In this document: positions 23,635-33,400 of the stretch, piece by piece
Numbering within the stretch: position 1 is the first letter of the stretch
Layout of the letters: each line of letters begins with the position of its first letter
Assembly (NCBI RefSeq): GCF_000708755.2
Contig: NZ_JGVU02000005.1
Span: 62,001-126,000 of the forward strand
From: Metabacillus indicus LMG 22858
GTDB taxonomy: Bacteria; Bacillota; Bacilli; Bacillales; Bacillaceae
Length of the DNA stretch: 64,000 bases
Direction of reading: 5' to 3'
The notes under the pieces: model-generated
Databases searched by the model: none
What the model was told of the DNA's origin: nothing
What the model saw: the letters and a program-made list of their open reading frames with translations, nothing else
Program-made: the position numbers and the translations under genes

Positions 23635-24481
23635 AGGGTTAGGAAAAGGACTTAACGCTTTTTTTACGAATATAGAAGCCGGCAAAGATGAATCTTATCA
23701 GGAAATCAAACTGAAGGATTTGCGTCCCAATCCCTATCAGCCCCGAAAAACATTTGCACCCGGTGCGATTGAAGAACTGAAGGAGTCCATCCTTCAGCAT
23801 GGCATTCTCCAGCCGATTGTTGTGAGAAAAAGTATAAAGGGCTATGAAATTGTTGTCGGTGAAAGAAGGTACCGTGCGGCGAAAGAAGCGGAACTAGAGG
23901 TTATGCCCGCTGTTGTGAGAGAGCTGACCGAGCAGCAGATGATGGAGCTTGCTCTCCTTGAAAATCTTCAGCGTGAAGATCTGTCTCCGATTGAAGAGGC
24001 AGCTGCGTATCAGTCCCTGCTTGACCACCTGCACATTACGCAGGAGGAACTCGCCAGGCGGCTCGGCAAAAGCAGACCTCACATTGCCAATCATTTGAGG
24101 CTCCTTTCCCTTCCGTCAGCTATTCAGCAGCATATATCCGACGGTAAGCTCTCAATGGGTCACGGCAGAACGCTGCTTGGACTGAAAAACAAAGAGAAAG
24201 TGAAGCCTCTCGCTGAAAAAATCATGAAGGAACAGCTGAATGTCCGTCAGGTGGAACTTCTGGTGCAGCAGCTGAACGAGAACGTTCCACGTGAAACGAA
24301 AAAGAAGGCTGTCAGCAAAGATGTGTTTATTAAAGAGAGAGAATCCTACTTGCGGGAGTATTTCGGCACATCTGTCACCATCAGGCAGCAAAAGAAAAAA
24401 GGCAAAATTGAAATTGAATTTTTCTCAAAGGAAGATCTCGAGAGAATTCTGGAATTGCTTGAAGCGGAGCAATCATCTTAG
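23627..24481 (+). CDS. spo0J: Chromosome partitioning protein ParB (Spo0J)
   Basis: 284 residues starting MAKGLGKGLNAFF. It has the N-terminal Soj-stimulating peptide (lysine and leucine rich), the CTPase domain with GERRYRAAKEA, the HTH (LARRLGKSRPHIANHLRLLSL) and a C-terminal dimerisation domain. It loads at parS, spreads as a clamp and recruits SMC. The gene contains its own parS site at 24283-24298, as in B. subtilis. Confidence 0.98.
   Translation: MAKGLGKGLNAFFTNIEAGKDESYQEIKLKDLRPNPYQPRKTFAPGAIEELKESILQHGILQPIVVRKSIKGYEIVVGERRYRAAKEAELEVMPAVVRELTEQQMMELALLENLQREDLSPIEEAAAYQSLLDHLHITQEELARRLGKSRPHIANHLRLLSLPSAIQQHISDGKLSMGHGRTLLGLKNKEKVKPLAEKIMKEQLNVRQVELLVQQLNENVPRETKKKAVSKDVFIKERESYLREYFGTSVTIRQQKKKGKIEIEFFSKEDLERILELLEAEQSS
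24283..24298. promoter_or_regulatory. parS centromere site inside spo0J
   Basis: CGTTCCACGTGAAACG matches the parS consensus TGTTCCACGTGAAACA at 14 of 16 positions; only the outermost base on each side differs. Location inside spo0J is conserved with B. subtilis. Confidence 0.92.
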
Positions 24482-24515
24482 GAAGCCATCTTGCCCATAA
24501 GGCGGCTTCTTTTGC
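24480..24515 (+). terminator. spo0J terminator
   Basis: GAAGCC...GGCTTC imperfect hairpin with a T-rich tail starts at the stop codon of spo0J. Confidence 0.6.
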
Positions 24516-24553
24516 TTTGGCTGACATACATAGAGCTAACGGAGTGATATAAA

Positions 24554-25255
24554 GTGGTTTTAACAGGAAGTTTGGTTAACGCAGCAGGTATTGTCGCAGG
24601 GGCCCTGTTAGGTCTTCTGCTGAGGAAAATACCTGAGACGATGAAACAGACCGTCATGGCTGGGATCGGTCTGTTTGTAATGGTATTAGGTCTTGATATG
24701 GCGCTTGAGAGCAAGCAGCTTTTCATTGTGATCATCAGCCTCGTGCTTGGAGCCGTCATTGGGGAAGCGATTGATATTGAGCAAATGCTTCACCGGGTCG
24801 GACGCCTGCTTGAACGGAAATTCAGCAGGGATCAGTCCGGAAATTTTGCGCAGGGCTTTGTGTCAGCCACACTTATTTTCGTTATCGGCGCAATGGCGAT
24901 TGTCGGATCGCTTGACAGCGGTCTTAGACAGGACCATGACATTCTGTATACGAAATCCATGATCGACGGCTTTACGAGCATGGTCCTTTCAAGCACGCTT
25001 GGTATCGGCGTGCTGTTTTCGGCCGTGCCGGTCTTTTTGTATGAAGGCGGCATTGCCGTATTTGCCAATGTGATTCATCAGTATATTCCTAAGAGTTTGC
25101 TTGATGATCTTATTTCAGAAATTACAGCTGTAGGCGGCATCCTGATATTTGCTATTGGCTTGAACATGCTCTCGATTAAAGCGATCCGCGTGGCAAATCT
25201 CCTTCCGAGTCTTGCTGTCGTTGCTGTGATCATCACTGTGATGAAACTTGTATAA
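24554..25255 (+). CDS. DUF554 family membrane protein
   Basis: 233 residues, GTG start after GGAGTG. Six to seven hydrophobic spans and the small motif GSLVNAAGIVAGALLG at the N-terminus, as in the DUF554/YqgA family of unknown function. It often follows spo0J in Bacillaceae. Converges on yyaC with only 2 bp between the two stop codons. Confidence 0.88.
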   Translation: MVLTGSLVNAAGIVAGALLGLLLRKIPETMKQTVMAGIGLFVMVLGLDMALESKQLFIVIISLVLGAVIGEAIDIEQMLHRVGRLLERKFSRDQSGNFAQGFVSATLIFVIGAMAIVGSLDSGLRQDHDILYTKSMIDGFTSMVLSSTLGIGVLFSAVPVFLYEGGIAVFANVIHQYIPKSLLDDLISEITAVGGILIFAIGLNMLSIKAIRVANLLPSLAVVAVIITVMKLV

Positions 25256-25257
25256 TC

Positions 25258-25881
25258 TTATTGTATAGACCTGCTGGCATCCTTGACCTGGTTCAGCCAG
25301 GAGGTTTTTTTCTTTGGCGGCGCCGCGTTCATTTCGCGGTCAATGGATGCAATGCTGTCTGCAATAATCGAGGCCATCGACATTACAAGATGCAGCCTTG
25401 TGTTTTGAAGGACAAAAAACTCCATAAATCCGCTCACATTGACAATGCCGTTAATGTGGATGTCTCCAACTTCAGGGAGAACCTTGTTGACGCCTGCGCC
25501 CGGCTTGATCGGGCCAGCCCCAACCTGAAACGTCCCGACGCTTTTCAACCTGCCGAGGCATGCATCCACAGCCAAGATAAACGGCTTGTGGAAGACACGT
25601 TCAATCGCCTCGATGGTTTCTTCTAAATTAACCGCATGGACAGGGTTTGCCAATGTCCCGTATATATGAAAATGGCGCAGCCCTGCTTCCTTCAGTTTTG
25701 TTCCGACTAAAGGCCCCAGGGAATCGCCTGTTGAACGGTCTGTTCCGATGCACAGCACGACAACCGGTTTCCGGACAGAATGAAGGAGTTTCAGTTCAGC
25801 TGACAGCTGCTCGGCCGCATGTTCATCTTCATAATGGATACGGTCACGCGACGGTTTTAAAAAGCCAGGTTTAAAATTCAT
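25258..25881 (-). CDS. yyaC: Spore protease-like protein YyaC (DUF1256)
   Basis: 207 residues. Core motif VVLCIGTDRSTGDSLGPLVGTKL, then GTLANPVHAVNL and AVDACLG, typical of YyaC, which is distantly related to the Gpr spore protease and needed for normal sporulation. The end of the protein is Lys-rich (PPKKKTSW). It has the B. subtilis position near spo0J, on the opposite strand. Spore-specific expression is likely but I cannot prove a sigma-F promoter. Confidence 0.93.
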   Translation of the reverse strand: MNFKPGFLKPSRDRIHYEDEHAAEQLSAELKLLHSVRKPVVVLCIGTDRSTGDSLGPLVGTKLKEAGLRHFHIYGTLANPVHAVNLEETIEAIERVFHKPFILAVDACLGRLKSVGTFQVGAGPIKPGAGVNKVLPEVGDIHINGIVNVSGFMEFFVLQNTRLHLVMSMASIIADSIASIDREMNAAPPKKKTSWLNQVKDASRSIQ

Positions 25882-26058
25882 CCTTTCACTCCCTCATTTT
25901 AGTAGTATCAGTATACGGAAGAATTCAGAATTCTATACATGATTACGTGATTGCGGGAGTTTTAGCTCAGGACTGTCATTTCCTATGAAAAATTGCTAAA
26001 ATAAATTTTATCTTAAAATATGCAGTCTTTTATCTTTCTTAAGAAAGGTTGATAAATA

Positions 26059-26949
26059 GTGGATTTTGCCAACAAGCTGATGAATAAAATGACAGATTCT
26101 TTTTTTAATGAAGATATGTGGCTCAGTGCCGGACAAGGGCTGCTGAAGATCATCGGGATTCTCATTCTTGCCTCCATCTTGATCAAGATCGGCAATGTGG
26201 TGATCGGAAAGATCTTCACGCTCCGCACAAAATCACCGCTCCGGATTTCAGAGCGGAGAGAAAACACCCTTGTTAAATTGCTGGACAACGTACTGACCTA
26301 TCTTGTTTACTTCATTGCTCTCCTCATGATTCTTGAGACGCTGAGCTTTGATGTAAAGGCGCTTCTTGCAGGAGCGGGAATTGTCGGTCTTGCCGTCGGC
26401 TTTGGCGCGCAAAACCTTGTACGGGATATTATCACTGGTTTCTTCATTATTTTTGAGGATCAGTTTTCTGTAGGGGATATGATCCGTGTAGGGCAATTTG
26501 AAGGAACGGTTGAAGAAATCGGCCTGCGGACGACAAAAATCAAAAGCTGGACCGGTGAAATCAATATCCTTCCAAACGGGAACATAACGGAAGTGACAAA
26601 CTTCTCGATCAACAACAGCGTGGCGTTTGTTGATGTCAGCATTGCCTATGAGGGTGACATTCCGAAGGCAGAAAAAGTTATTGAGGATCTGCTGCTTGAG
26701 CTTCCTGATAAATATGAAGAAATGGTCGCGCCGCCTGAACTGCTCGGCGTGCAGAATCTCGGACCTTCTGAAGTTGTGCTCCGGGTTGTAAGCGAGGTTC
26801 TCCCGATGAAGCATTTCCATATTTCAAGGGTGCTCAGAAAGGAAATTAAGATGAGGCTTGATGAGCACGGAATTGAAATTCCATATCCGCGCATGGTGAT
26901 GTACTCAAGAAACGAGGAATCAAGGCCAAAAGAAAGGGTGACGGAATAG
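26059..26949 (+). CDS. Small-conductance mechanosensitive channel (MscS family)
   Basis: 296 residues, GTG start after AGAAAGGTTG. Two to three N-terminal spans; the pore helix is GAGIVGLAVGFGAQNLVRDIITGFFI, followed by the beta domain (DMIRVGQFEGTVEEIGLRTTKIK) and a C-terminal alpha/beta domain. It opens when membrane tension rises, releasing solutes after hypo-osmotic shock. The stop overlaps the next start, so the DUF951 gene is cotranscribed. Confidence 0.95.
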   Translation: MDFANKLMNKMTDSFFNEDMWLSAGQGLLKIIGILILASILIKIGNVVIGKIFTLRTKSPLRISERRENTLVKLLDNVLTYLVYFIALLMILETLSFDVKALLAGAGIVGLAVGFGAQNLVRDIITGFFIIFEDQFSVGDMIRVGQFEGTVEEIGLRTTKIKSWTGEINILPNGNITEVTNFSINNSVAFVDVSIAYEGDIPKAEKVIEDLLLELPDKYEEMVAPPELLGVQNLGPSEVVLRVVSEVLPMKHFHISRVLRKEIKMRLDEHGIEIPYPRMVMYSRNEESRPKERVTE

Positions 26950-27143
26950 TGGATAAAGAGTTCGGCTTAAATGACGTTGTCGAAATGAAAAAACCTCATC
27001 CGTGCGGAGAGAACCGCTGGAAAATTATCCGAATGGGCATGGACATCCGCATCAAATGCGAAGGCTGCTCACACAGTGTCATGATTCCGCGCAGGGAATT
27101 TGCCAGGAAGATGAAAAAAAGATTAGTCAAACATGAAGAATAA
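26949..27143 (+). CDS. yyzM: DUF951 family protein
   Basis: 64 residues, GTG start overlapping the MscS stop by one base. KKPHPCGENRWKIIRMGMDIRIKCEGC holds two cysteines in a small beta domain typical of DUF951, conserved beside ychF in Firmicutes. Possibly a nucleic-acid or metal-binding small protein; function unknown. Confidence 0.9.
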   Translation: MDKEFGLNDVVEMKKPHPCGENRWKIIRMGMDIRIKCEGCSHSVMIPRREFARKMKKRLVKHEE

Positions 27144-27153
27144 GTTTTTCTAA

Positions 27154-27192
27154 AGGGAAAACACGGATTTACAAGCCGGTTTTCCTTTTTTT
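27154..27192 (+). terminator. Terminator after the MscS-DUF951 operon
   Basis: AAGGGAAAAC paired with GTTTTCCTTT and T7, starting 10 bp past the stop. Confidence 0.8.
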
Positions 27193-27239
27193 AGTGGAGA
27201 AAATACCTTTTCAGCAATCCGGGCCTCTCCCTCTTTAGC

Positions 27240-27268
27240 TTGTCATTTCCCTCGTTACTATCTATAAT
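27240..27268 (+). promoter_or_regulatory. Candidate ychF promoter
   Basis: TTGTCA (27240-27245), 17 bp, TATAAT (27263-27268). It lies 112 bp before the ychF start. Confidence 0.6.
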
Positions 27269-27379
27269 TGTTGAAGATTGGTTTAGAAACGAGGACTTGT
27301 CTTTTTTTTGTCCAGAAGATAAAACGCAAAGCCCTTTTTGACACGGGCCATTTATAAATATAGAGGAGTGGAATTCATT

Positions 27380-28480
27380 ATGGCTTTAACAGCAGGAATC
27401 GTCGGTCTTCCGAACGTTGGGAAATCGACTCTTTTTAACGCCATCACACAGGCTGGAGCAGAATCAGCCAACTATCCGTTCTGCACAATCGATCCGAACG
27501 TCGGGATCGTTGAAGTGCCGGATGAACGTCTTCAAAAGCTGACAGCACTTGTTCAGCCTAAAAAGACGGTTCCGACTGCATTCGAATTTACCGATATTGC
27601 AGGAATCGTAAAGGGCGCAAGCAAAGGAGAAGGCCTTGGAAACAAGTTCCTTTCCCATATCCGCCAGGTAGACGCAATCTGCCACGTTGTCCGCTGCTTT
27701 GCTGATGACAACATCACTCACGTAGCAGGAAAAGTGGATCCGATTGACGATATCGAAACGATCAACCTTGAACTGATCCTTGCAGACCTTGAATCAGTAG
27801 ACAAGCGCGCAGACCGCGTCGGCAAGCTTGCAAAACAAAAAGACAAAGATGCCGTTTATGAGCATGAGGTTCTGTTAATGCTTAAAGAGGCGCTTGAAAA
27901 TGACAAACCTGCCCGTTCTGTCGAATTTACAGACGAACAGATGAAGATCGTAAAGCATCTGCACCTGCTTACAAGCAAGCCGGTTCTTTATGTAGCAAAC
28001 GTTTCTGAAGACGAAGTGGCAGATGCGTCAAACAATGAATATGTGAAAGCTGTCCGCGAATTTGCTGCCGGTGAAAAAGCAGAGGTCATTGTTGTCTGCG
28101 CCAAAATTGAATCTGAAATTGCAGAACTTGACGGCGAGGAAAAAGAAATGTTCCTTGAAGAGCTCGGAATTGAAGAATCAGGCCTTGATCAGCTGATCAA
28201 AGCATCATACAACCTTCTTGGCCTTGCTACTTACTTCACGGCAGGCGTTCAGGAAGTGCGTGCATGGACGTTCAAAAAAGGCATGAAAGCACCTCAGTGT
28301 GCCGGTGTCATCCACTCTGACTTTGAACGCGGATTTATCCGCGCAGAAACGGTTTCCTATGAAGATCTGCTGAATGCAGGAACAATGGGAGCAGCCCGTG
28401 AAGCCGGAAAAGTGCGCCTTGAAGGAAAAGAATACATCGTGAAGGACGGAGACGTTATTCATTTCCGTTTTAATGTCTAA
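27380..28480 (+). CDS. ychF: Redox-regulated ATPase YchF (Obg-like)
   Basis: 366 residues from ATG 27380 after GAGGAGTG; the upstream frame extension has no supporting site. P-loop [12 protein letters not shown] (about 9-20) and [19 protein letters not shown], with the NKxD position altered as usual in YchF, which prefers ATP. A coiled-coil insertion and a C-terminal TGS domain follow. It binds ribosomes and takes part in stress responses. Confidence 0.97.
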   Translation: MALTAGIVGLPNVGKSTLFNAITQAGAESANYPFCTIDPNVGIVEVPDERLQKLTALVQPKKTVPTAFEFTDIAGIVKGASKGEGLGNKFLSHIRQVDAICHVVRCFADDNITHVAGKVDPIDDIETINLELILADLESVDKRADRVGKLAKQKDKDAVYEHEVLLMLKEALENDKPARSVEFTDEQMKIVKHLHLLTSKPVLYVANVSEDEVADASNNEYVKAVREFAAGEKAEVIVVCAKIESEIAELDGEEKEMFLEELGIEESGLDQLIKASYNLLGLATYFTAGVQEVRAWTFKKGMKAPQCAGVIHSDFERGFIRAETVSYEDLLNAGTMGAAREAGKVRLEGKEYIVKDGDVIHFRFNV

Positions 28481-28487
28481 TCCCGGG

Positions 28488-28516
28488 TTGCCTAAAGTCC
28501 ATTTGTTTGCTATAAT
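28488..28516 (+). promoter_or_regulatory. rpsF operon promoter
   Basis: TTGCCT (28488-28493), 17 bp, TATAAT (28511-28516), just after ychF. Confidence 0.6.
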
Positions 28517-28546
28517 TTAAACTTGTGAGTAATTGAAATGTTAATT

Positions 28547-28585
28547 GCTCCTTGCCCGTTTAGGGCCGTTTAGACCAAAAGGAGG
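28547..28585 (+). ncRNA. rpsF (S6:S18) leader RNA
   Basis: Outer stem CTCCTT/AAGGAG (28548-28553 with 28579-28584) encloses an inner hairpin CCC-GTTTA-GGG (28555-28565) directly followed by CCG (28566-28568). This is the layout of the S6:S18-binding leader known upstream of rpsF in many bacteria. The 3' side of the outer stem includes the GGAGG ribosome-binding site, so protein binding would block translation of the operon by feedback. Confidence 0.8.
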
Positions 28586-28593
28586 TGTAAGAG

Positions 28594-28881
28594 ATGAATA
28601 AATACGAAATCATGTATATCATCCGCCCAAACATTGAAGATGAGGCTAAAAAAGCTCTTGTTGAGCGTTTCAACACAATTTTAGCTGACAATGGTGCGGA
28701 AGTTGAAGAAACAAAAGAGTGGGGCAAGCGCCGTCTTGCTTACGAAATCAACGATCTTCGCGATGGCTACTACATGCTTCTTCAAGTTGCATCACAGCCT
28801 GAAGCTGTTCAAGAATTTGACCGCTTAGCGAAAATCAGCGAAGACATCATGCGTCACATGGTAACTAGAAAAGAAGCGTAA
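28594..28881 (+). CDS. rpsF: 30S ribosomal protein S6
   Basis: 95 residues starting [15 protein letters not shown], with [26 protein letters not shown] precedes the ATG and lies within the leader stem. First gene of rpsF-ssb-rpsR. Confidence 0.99.
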   Translation: MNKYEIMYIIRPNIEDEAKKALVERFNTILADNGAEVEETKEWGKRRLAYEINDLRDGYYMLLQVASQPEAVQEFDRLAKISEDIMRHMVTRKEA

Positions 28882-28922
28882 TTCATATAGATTAGATATC
28901 TCAGAAAAGGATGATTCTGATG

Positions 28923-29447
28923 ATGAACCGGGTTGTTTTAGTCGGCAGACTAACAAAAGATCCAGAACTGCGCTACACTCCAGCCGGAGCGGCAGTTGCT
29001 ACTTTTACATTAGCTGTAAACCGTGCCTTCACAAACCAGCAGGGCGAAAGAGAAGCGGACTTCATTAACTGTGTCGTATGGCGCCGTCCAGCCGAAAACG
29101 TTGCAAACTTCCTTAAAAAAGGCAGTCTTGCGGGCGTTGATGGACGTCTTCAGTCACGCAGCTATGAAGACCAGACTGGCAAGCGCGTATACGTAACCGA
29201 AGTGGTTGCAGAAAGCGTCCAGTTCCTTGAGCCTAAAAGCAGCGGTGGTGGAAACAGCGGCGGTGGCGGAAACAACAATTATTACGGCGGAGGCCAGGGT
29301 GGACAAGGCGGACAGCAGAATCCATTCAGCCAAAACCAAAATCAAAATCAGAATCAGCGTAATCAAGGGCGTTCGAACTTTGATGACGATCCATTCGCTA
29401 ACGATGGAAAGCCGATTGATATCTCTGATGATGACTTACCGTTCTAA
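28923..29447 (+). CDS. ssb: Single-stranded DNA-binding protein
   Basis: 174 residues from the ATG at 28923 ([20 protein letters not shown]); the ATG at 28920 is equally possible. OB fold to about residue 110, then a flexible Gly/Asn/Gln-rich linker and the acidic tip ISDDDLPF, which recruits replication and repair partners. The usual position is between the two ribosomal protein genes it is co-regulated with. Confidence 0.98.
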   Translation: MNRVVLVGRLTKDPELRYTPAGAAVATFTLAVNRAFTNQQGEREADFINCVVWRRPAENVANFLKKGSLAGVDGRLQSRSYEDQTGKRVYVTEVVAESVQFLEPKSSGGGNSGGGGNNNYYGGGQGGQGGQQNPFSQNQNQNQNQRNQGRSNFDDDPFANDGKPIDISDDDLPF

Positions 29448-29466
29448 AACATACAGCTCGAACTAA

Positions 29467-29733
<267 letters not shown>

Positions 29734-29738
29734 TAAGA

Positions 29739-29780
29739 TGAAAAAGGCAGTGAGGATTCCTTGCTGCTTTTTTTATTATT
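29739..29780 (+). terminator. rpsR terminator
   Basis: AAAAAGGCAG...CTGCTTTTTTT hairpin (stem partly interrupted) 10 bp after the rpsR stop. Confidence 0.75.
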
Positions 29781-29860
29781 CAAAGAAACCTCTGCATGAT
29801 TTGATTTGCAGACCGCGCTTCATTTAAAATAAGCTTGGAAGGTAAAAAAGAGGTGAATCT

Positions 29861-30790
29861 GTGAAACGGGTTAACGTACTGACAGAAGGCGCGATTCTTT
29901 TGGCGCTGTTTGCTGTCTTAACATTTATGACGCTTTATCTGCCGCTGTTCGGGGCGATTTTAATGTTCTTTATGCCGCTGCCGTTTATTTTGTACACGGT
30001 CAGGCATGGTTTAAAGCCGGCAGGCATTTTGACGGCTGCATCTTGTGCTGTGCCATTGTTAATTGGTTCTTTGTTTGCTTTGCCGCTGACCCTGATTTTT
30101 TCAATAAGCGGGATTGTGATGGGTCATTTCTACAGAAAAAAGCAGACAGCAGGAGCTTTAATAGCTGGAACACTTTCCTTTCTGCTGAGCTTTGTCGTGC
30201 TGTATGCTGCATCCGTTGCGTTTTTTCAGGTTGATCCTGTGAAGGAAATGACAGCTGCAATGGATGAAACCTTTGAAATGGCGAGATCCATGATGGCAGC
30301 AGTGGGACAGGAAGCAAATGAAGACGCAATTCAACAATTGGAAGAGCAGATGAAGCTCATAGGCTACTTGATTCCAAGTGTCCTTCTCTCTTCTGCTTTT
30401 ATTTTCACCCTGCTCTCGCACGCCGCGGCCATTCCGGTGATGAAGAGACTGAATGTGCAAATGGCGAAGATTAAGCACTTCCGCGAGTGGAAACTTCCTT
30501 CAAGCATCGTCTGGTATTACCTCGGTGTAAGCTTTCTGATGTTTTTTGATCTTCAGGAAGGCAGCTTTCTTTTCATCGCAGCTGTTAACCTTCTGTTTAT
30601 GCTGCAGATGCTCCTTGTCATCCAGGGTTTTTCATTCATCTGGTTCTACAGCTATGTGAAGAACTATTCAAAAGCGATACCGATTGTTGCGGTCATCGTT
30701 TCATTGATTGTCCCGATCCTGATGTATCTCGTAAGAATCTTAGGTATAATTGATTTAGCATTTAATTTGCGGGGCCGCGTGAAAAAATAA
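29861..30790 (+). CDS. yybS: YybS family membrane protein (DUF2232)
   Basis: 309 residues, GTG start after AAAGAGGTG. About eight hydrophobic spans with a hydrophilic acidic loop near residues 127-165. The DUF2232 family is related in fold to ECF-transporter S components; its substrate is unknown. It precedes gdpP as in B. subtilis, 84 bp apart. Confidence 0.92.
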   Translation: MKRVNVLTEGAILLALFAVLTFMTLYLPLFGAILMFFMPLPFILYTVRHGLKPAGILTAASCAVPLLIGSLFALPLTLIFSISGIVMGHFYRKKQTAGALIAGTLSFLLSFVVLYAASVAFFQVDPVKEMTAAMDETFEMARSMMAAVGQEANEDAIQQLEEQMKLIGYLIPSVLLSSAFIFTLLSHAAAIPVMKRLNVQMAKIKHFREWKLPSSIVWYYLGVSFLMFFDLQEGSFLFIAAVNLLFMLQMLLVIQGFSFIWFYSYVKNYSKAIPIVAVIVSLIVPILMYLVRILGIIDLAFNLRGRVKK

Positions 30791-30874
30791 AAGAAAAGCG
30801 CATAAACTAGATTCATACATTGACTAAAGCAATCTTGCGTATGTTTCACTGTAGGTTTGAGGAGATGAAACAAC

Positions 30875-32854
30875 ATGCCCAGCTTTTTTGAAAAACCATT
30901 AATCAGGTACCCCCTTTTAGCATTGATTGCCCTGACCGCGATTTCCATCATCATCCTCTTTTACTATCAGTGGATGATCGGTTTAGCCGGGGTCCTTCTT
31001 TTAGGCGCGATTTTGTTTCTTCTCCGGGCTGCTGATAAAAAAATAAAAGCAGAGATGGAGACCTATATCTCCACGCTCTCCTACCGTCTGAAGCGGGTTG
31101 GAGAGGAAGCTTTGATGGAAATGCCGATTGGCATCATGCTGTTTAATGAACAGTTCCATATTGAATGGACCAATCCGTTCCTTACCTCCTGTTTTCATGA
31201 GGATACCCTTGTCGGGCGGTCCATGTATGATGTCGCAGAAGCTCTTGTTCCGCTTGTGAAACAGGAAGTGGACACCGAAACGATCACCCTTCATGAACGG
31301 AAATTCAAGGTGATCATTAAGCGGGAAGAACGGCTGCTCTATTTCTTTGATGTAACAGAGCAGATTGAAATTGAGAAACAGTATGAAGATGAGCGCACGG
31401 TTCTTGCCCTTATTTTTCTTGATAATTACGATGAAGTGACCCAGGGGCTAGATGATCAGACGAAAAGCTCGATCAACTCGCATGTCACATCCATCCTGAA
31501 CAAATGGGCGACTGAAAACGGCATTTACCTGAAACGAACATCCTCAGAGCGCTTTATGGCGATTTTGAATGAACATATTTTAATCAAGCTTGAAAAAGGA
31601 AAGTTTTCAATTCTTGACGAAGTTAGAGAGCAGACGACCGTAGAAAACATTTCCCTGACGCTAAGTATCGGAATCGGTTCAGGCGTCCCTTCTCTGACGG
31701 AGCTTGGAGACCTTGCCCAGTCGAGTCTTGATCTTGCACTCGGACGCGGTGGCGACCAGGTGGCCATCAAGCAGACGAACGGAAAAGTGAAATTCTACGG
31801 CGGGAAAACGAACCCGATGGAAAAACGGACTCGGGTTCGTGCAAGGGTTATTTCACACGCTCTGACAGAAATCATTTCTGAAAGCGACAAGGTCATCATC
31901 ATGGGTCACAAATACCCTGATATGGACTCGATCGGTTCCGCTATCGGCATCTTGAAAGTGGCGCAGGTGAACGATAAAGAAGGCTTTATCGTGCTTGATC
32001 AAAACGAGATCGATACAGGCGTCCAGCGGCTGATCCAGGAAGTCAGACAGCATTCGGATCTCTGGTCCCGTTTTATTACGAGAGATGAGGCGCTCGAGAT
32101 CTCGACCGATGATTCTGTGCTGATCGTCGTAGATACGCATAAGCCATCCCTTGTCATCGATGAAAAGCTGCTCAACAAAATGGATAATGTTGTCGTCATC
32201 GATCATCACAGACGCGGCGAAGAATTTATTAAAGATCCGCTTCTCGTCTACATGGAGCCTTATGCTTCTTCAACGGCCGAGCTTGTAACAGAGCTTCTGG
32301 AATATCAGACAAAACGTTTGAAAATGAACATGATTGAAGCGACGTCGCTGCTTGCCGGCATCATCGTGGATACGAAAAGCTTCACGCTCAGAACGGGATC
32401 GCGCACATTTGACGCGGCTTCTTATTTAAGATCCAAAGGGGCAGACACGATCCTTGTGCAGAAGTTTATGAGAGAAGATATTACGCACTATGTGAAGCGT
32501 TCAAAACTGATTCAAAATACAAACATGCTGAGAGAAGGCATCGCAATCGCGAAGGCAGATCCTGATTCAGACGAGATGTTCGATCAGGTCATCATCGCCC
32601 AGACAGCGGACACCCTGCTGTCGATGAGCGGCGTTGTGGCATCCTTTGTCCTTGCCAGAAGGAACGACCAGACCATCGGCATCAGCGCCCGTTCACTCGG
32701 GGACATTAACGTCCAGCTGATCATGGAAGCCTTAGACGGCGGCGGACATCTTACGAATGCGGCCACTCAGCTTGAGAACCTGTCTCTGAATGAGGCAGAA
32801 GAGAGATTAGAACAGGCAATCCTGGAGTATTTAGAAGGAGGAACCAAATCATGA
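30875..32854 (+). CDS. gdpP: Cyclic-di-AMP phosphodiesterase GdpP
   Basis: 659 residues. Two membrane spans (about 10-55), a PAS domain ([18 protein letters not shown]), a degenerate GGDEF domain (the GGDEF position reads ALGRGGDQ), and a DHH/DHHA1 phosphodiesterase module with [23 protein letters not shown] and VIDHHRRG. It hydrolyses c-di-AMP, which controls potassium uptake and wall stress. Its stop overlaps the rplI start by 4 bp. Confidence 0.97.
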   Translation: MPSFFEKPLIRYPLLALIALTAISIIILFYYQWMIGLAGVLLLGAILFLLRAADKKIKAEMETYISTLSYRLKRVGEEALMEMPIGIMLFNEQFHIEWTNPFLTSCFHEDTLVGRSMYDVAEALVPLVKQEVDTETITLHERKFKVIIKREERLLYFFDVTEQIEIEKQYEDERTVLALIFLDNYDEVTQGLDDQTKSSINSHVTSILNKWATENGIYLKRTSSERFMAILNEHILIKLEKGKFSILDEVREQTTVENISLTLSIGIGSGVPSLTELGDLAQSSLDLALGRGGDQVAIKQTNGKVKFYGGKTNPMEKRTRVRARVISHALTEIISESDKVIIMGHKYPDMDSIGSAIGILKVAQVNDKEGFIVLDQNEIDTGVQRLIQEVRQHSDLWSRFITRDEALEISTDDSVLIVVDTHKPSLVIDEKLLNKMDNVVVIDHHRRGEEFIKDPLLVYMEPYASSTAELVTELLEYQTKRLKMNMIEATSLLAGIIVDTKSFTLRTGSRTFDAASYLRSKGADTILVQKFMREDITHYVKRSKLIQNTNMLREGIAIAKADPDSDEMFDQVIIAQTADTLLSMSGVVASFVLARRNDQTIGISARSLGDINVQLIMEALDGGGHLTNAATQLENLSLNEAEERLEQAILEYLEGGTKS

Positions 32855-33297
32855 AAGTTATATTCCTGAAAGATGTTAAAGGCAAAGGCAAAAAAGGGGA
32901 AGTGAAAAATGTAGCAGACGGCTACGCACATAACTTCCTGATCAAACAGGGGCTTGCAATCGAAGCCAACAACACAGAAATCAGCAAACTGCAGGGCCAG
33001 AAGAAAAAAGAAGAAAAAGAAGCCGCAGCAGAGCTTGAGCGCTCAAAAGAACTGAAAGAAACGCTCGAGAGCCTGACAGTTGAGCTCAAAGCAAAATCAG
33101 GAGAAGGCGGCCGCCTTTTCGGTTCAATTACAAGCAAGCAAATCGCAGATGAACTGCTTAAAACACATGGCCATACAATCGACAAGCGCAAAATCGAGCT
33201 GCCGGATGCCATCCGCGCTCTCGGCTATACAAACGTGCCTGTCAAGCTTCACCCTGACGTAACTGCAACACTGAAAGTGCATGTAACTGAACAATAA
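32851..33297 (+). CDS. rplI: 50S ribosomal protein L9
   Basis: 148 residues starting [30 protein letters not shown], with the long connecting helix around 40-75 and the C-terminal domain. AGGAGG ribosome-binding site is inside the end of gdpP, so the two are translationally coupled. Confidence 0.98.
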   Translation: MKVIFLKDVKGKGKKGEVKNVADGYAHNFLIKQGLAIEANNTEISKLQGQKKKEEKEAAAELERSKELKETLESLTVELKAKSGEGGRLFGSITSKQIADELLKTHGHTIDKRKIELPDAIRALGYTNVPVKLHPDVTATLKVHVTEQ

Positions 33298-33302
33298 TAA
33301 GC

Positions 33303-33356
33303 AAGATGTGATGTGTGAATGGATGCTGCTTCTTTTCTGCGCATCACATCTTTTTT
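33303..33356 (+). terminator. rplI terminator
   Basis: AAGATGTGATG (33303-33313) pairs with CATCACATCTT (33342-33352), followed by T-run; loop of about 28 nt. Confidence 0.8.
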
Positions 33357-33400
33357 GCAGGCACAGTCCTGCCTAAATCAAGTTAAGGACGGTGATCATC

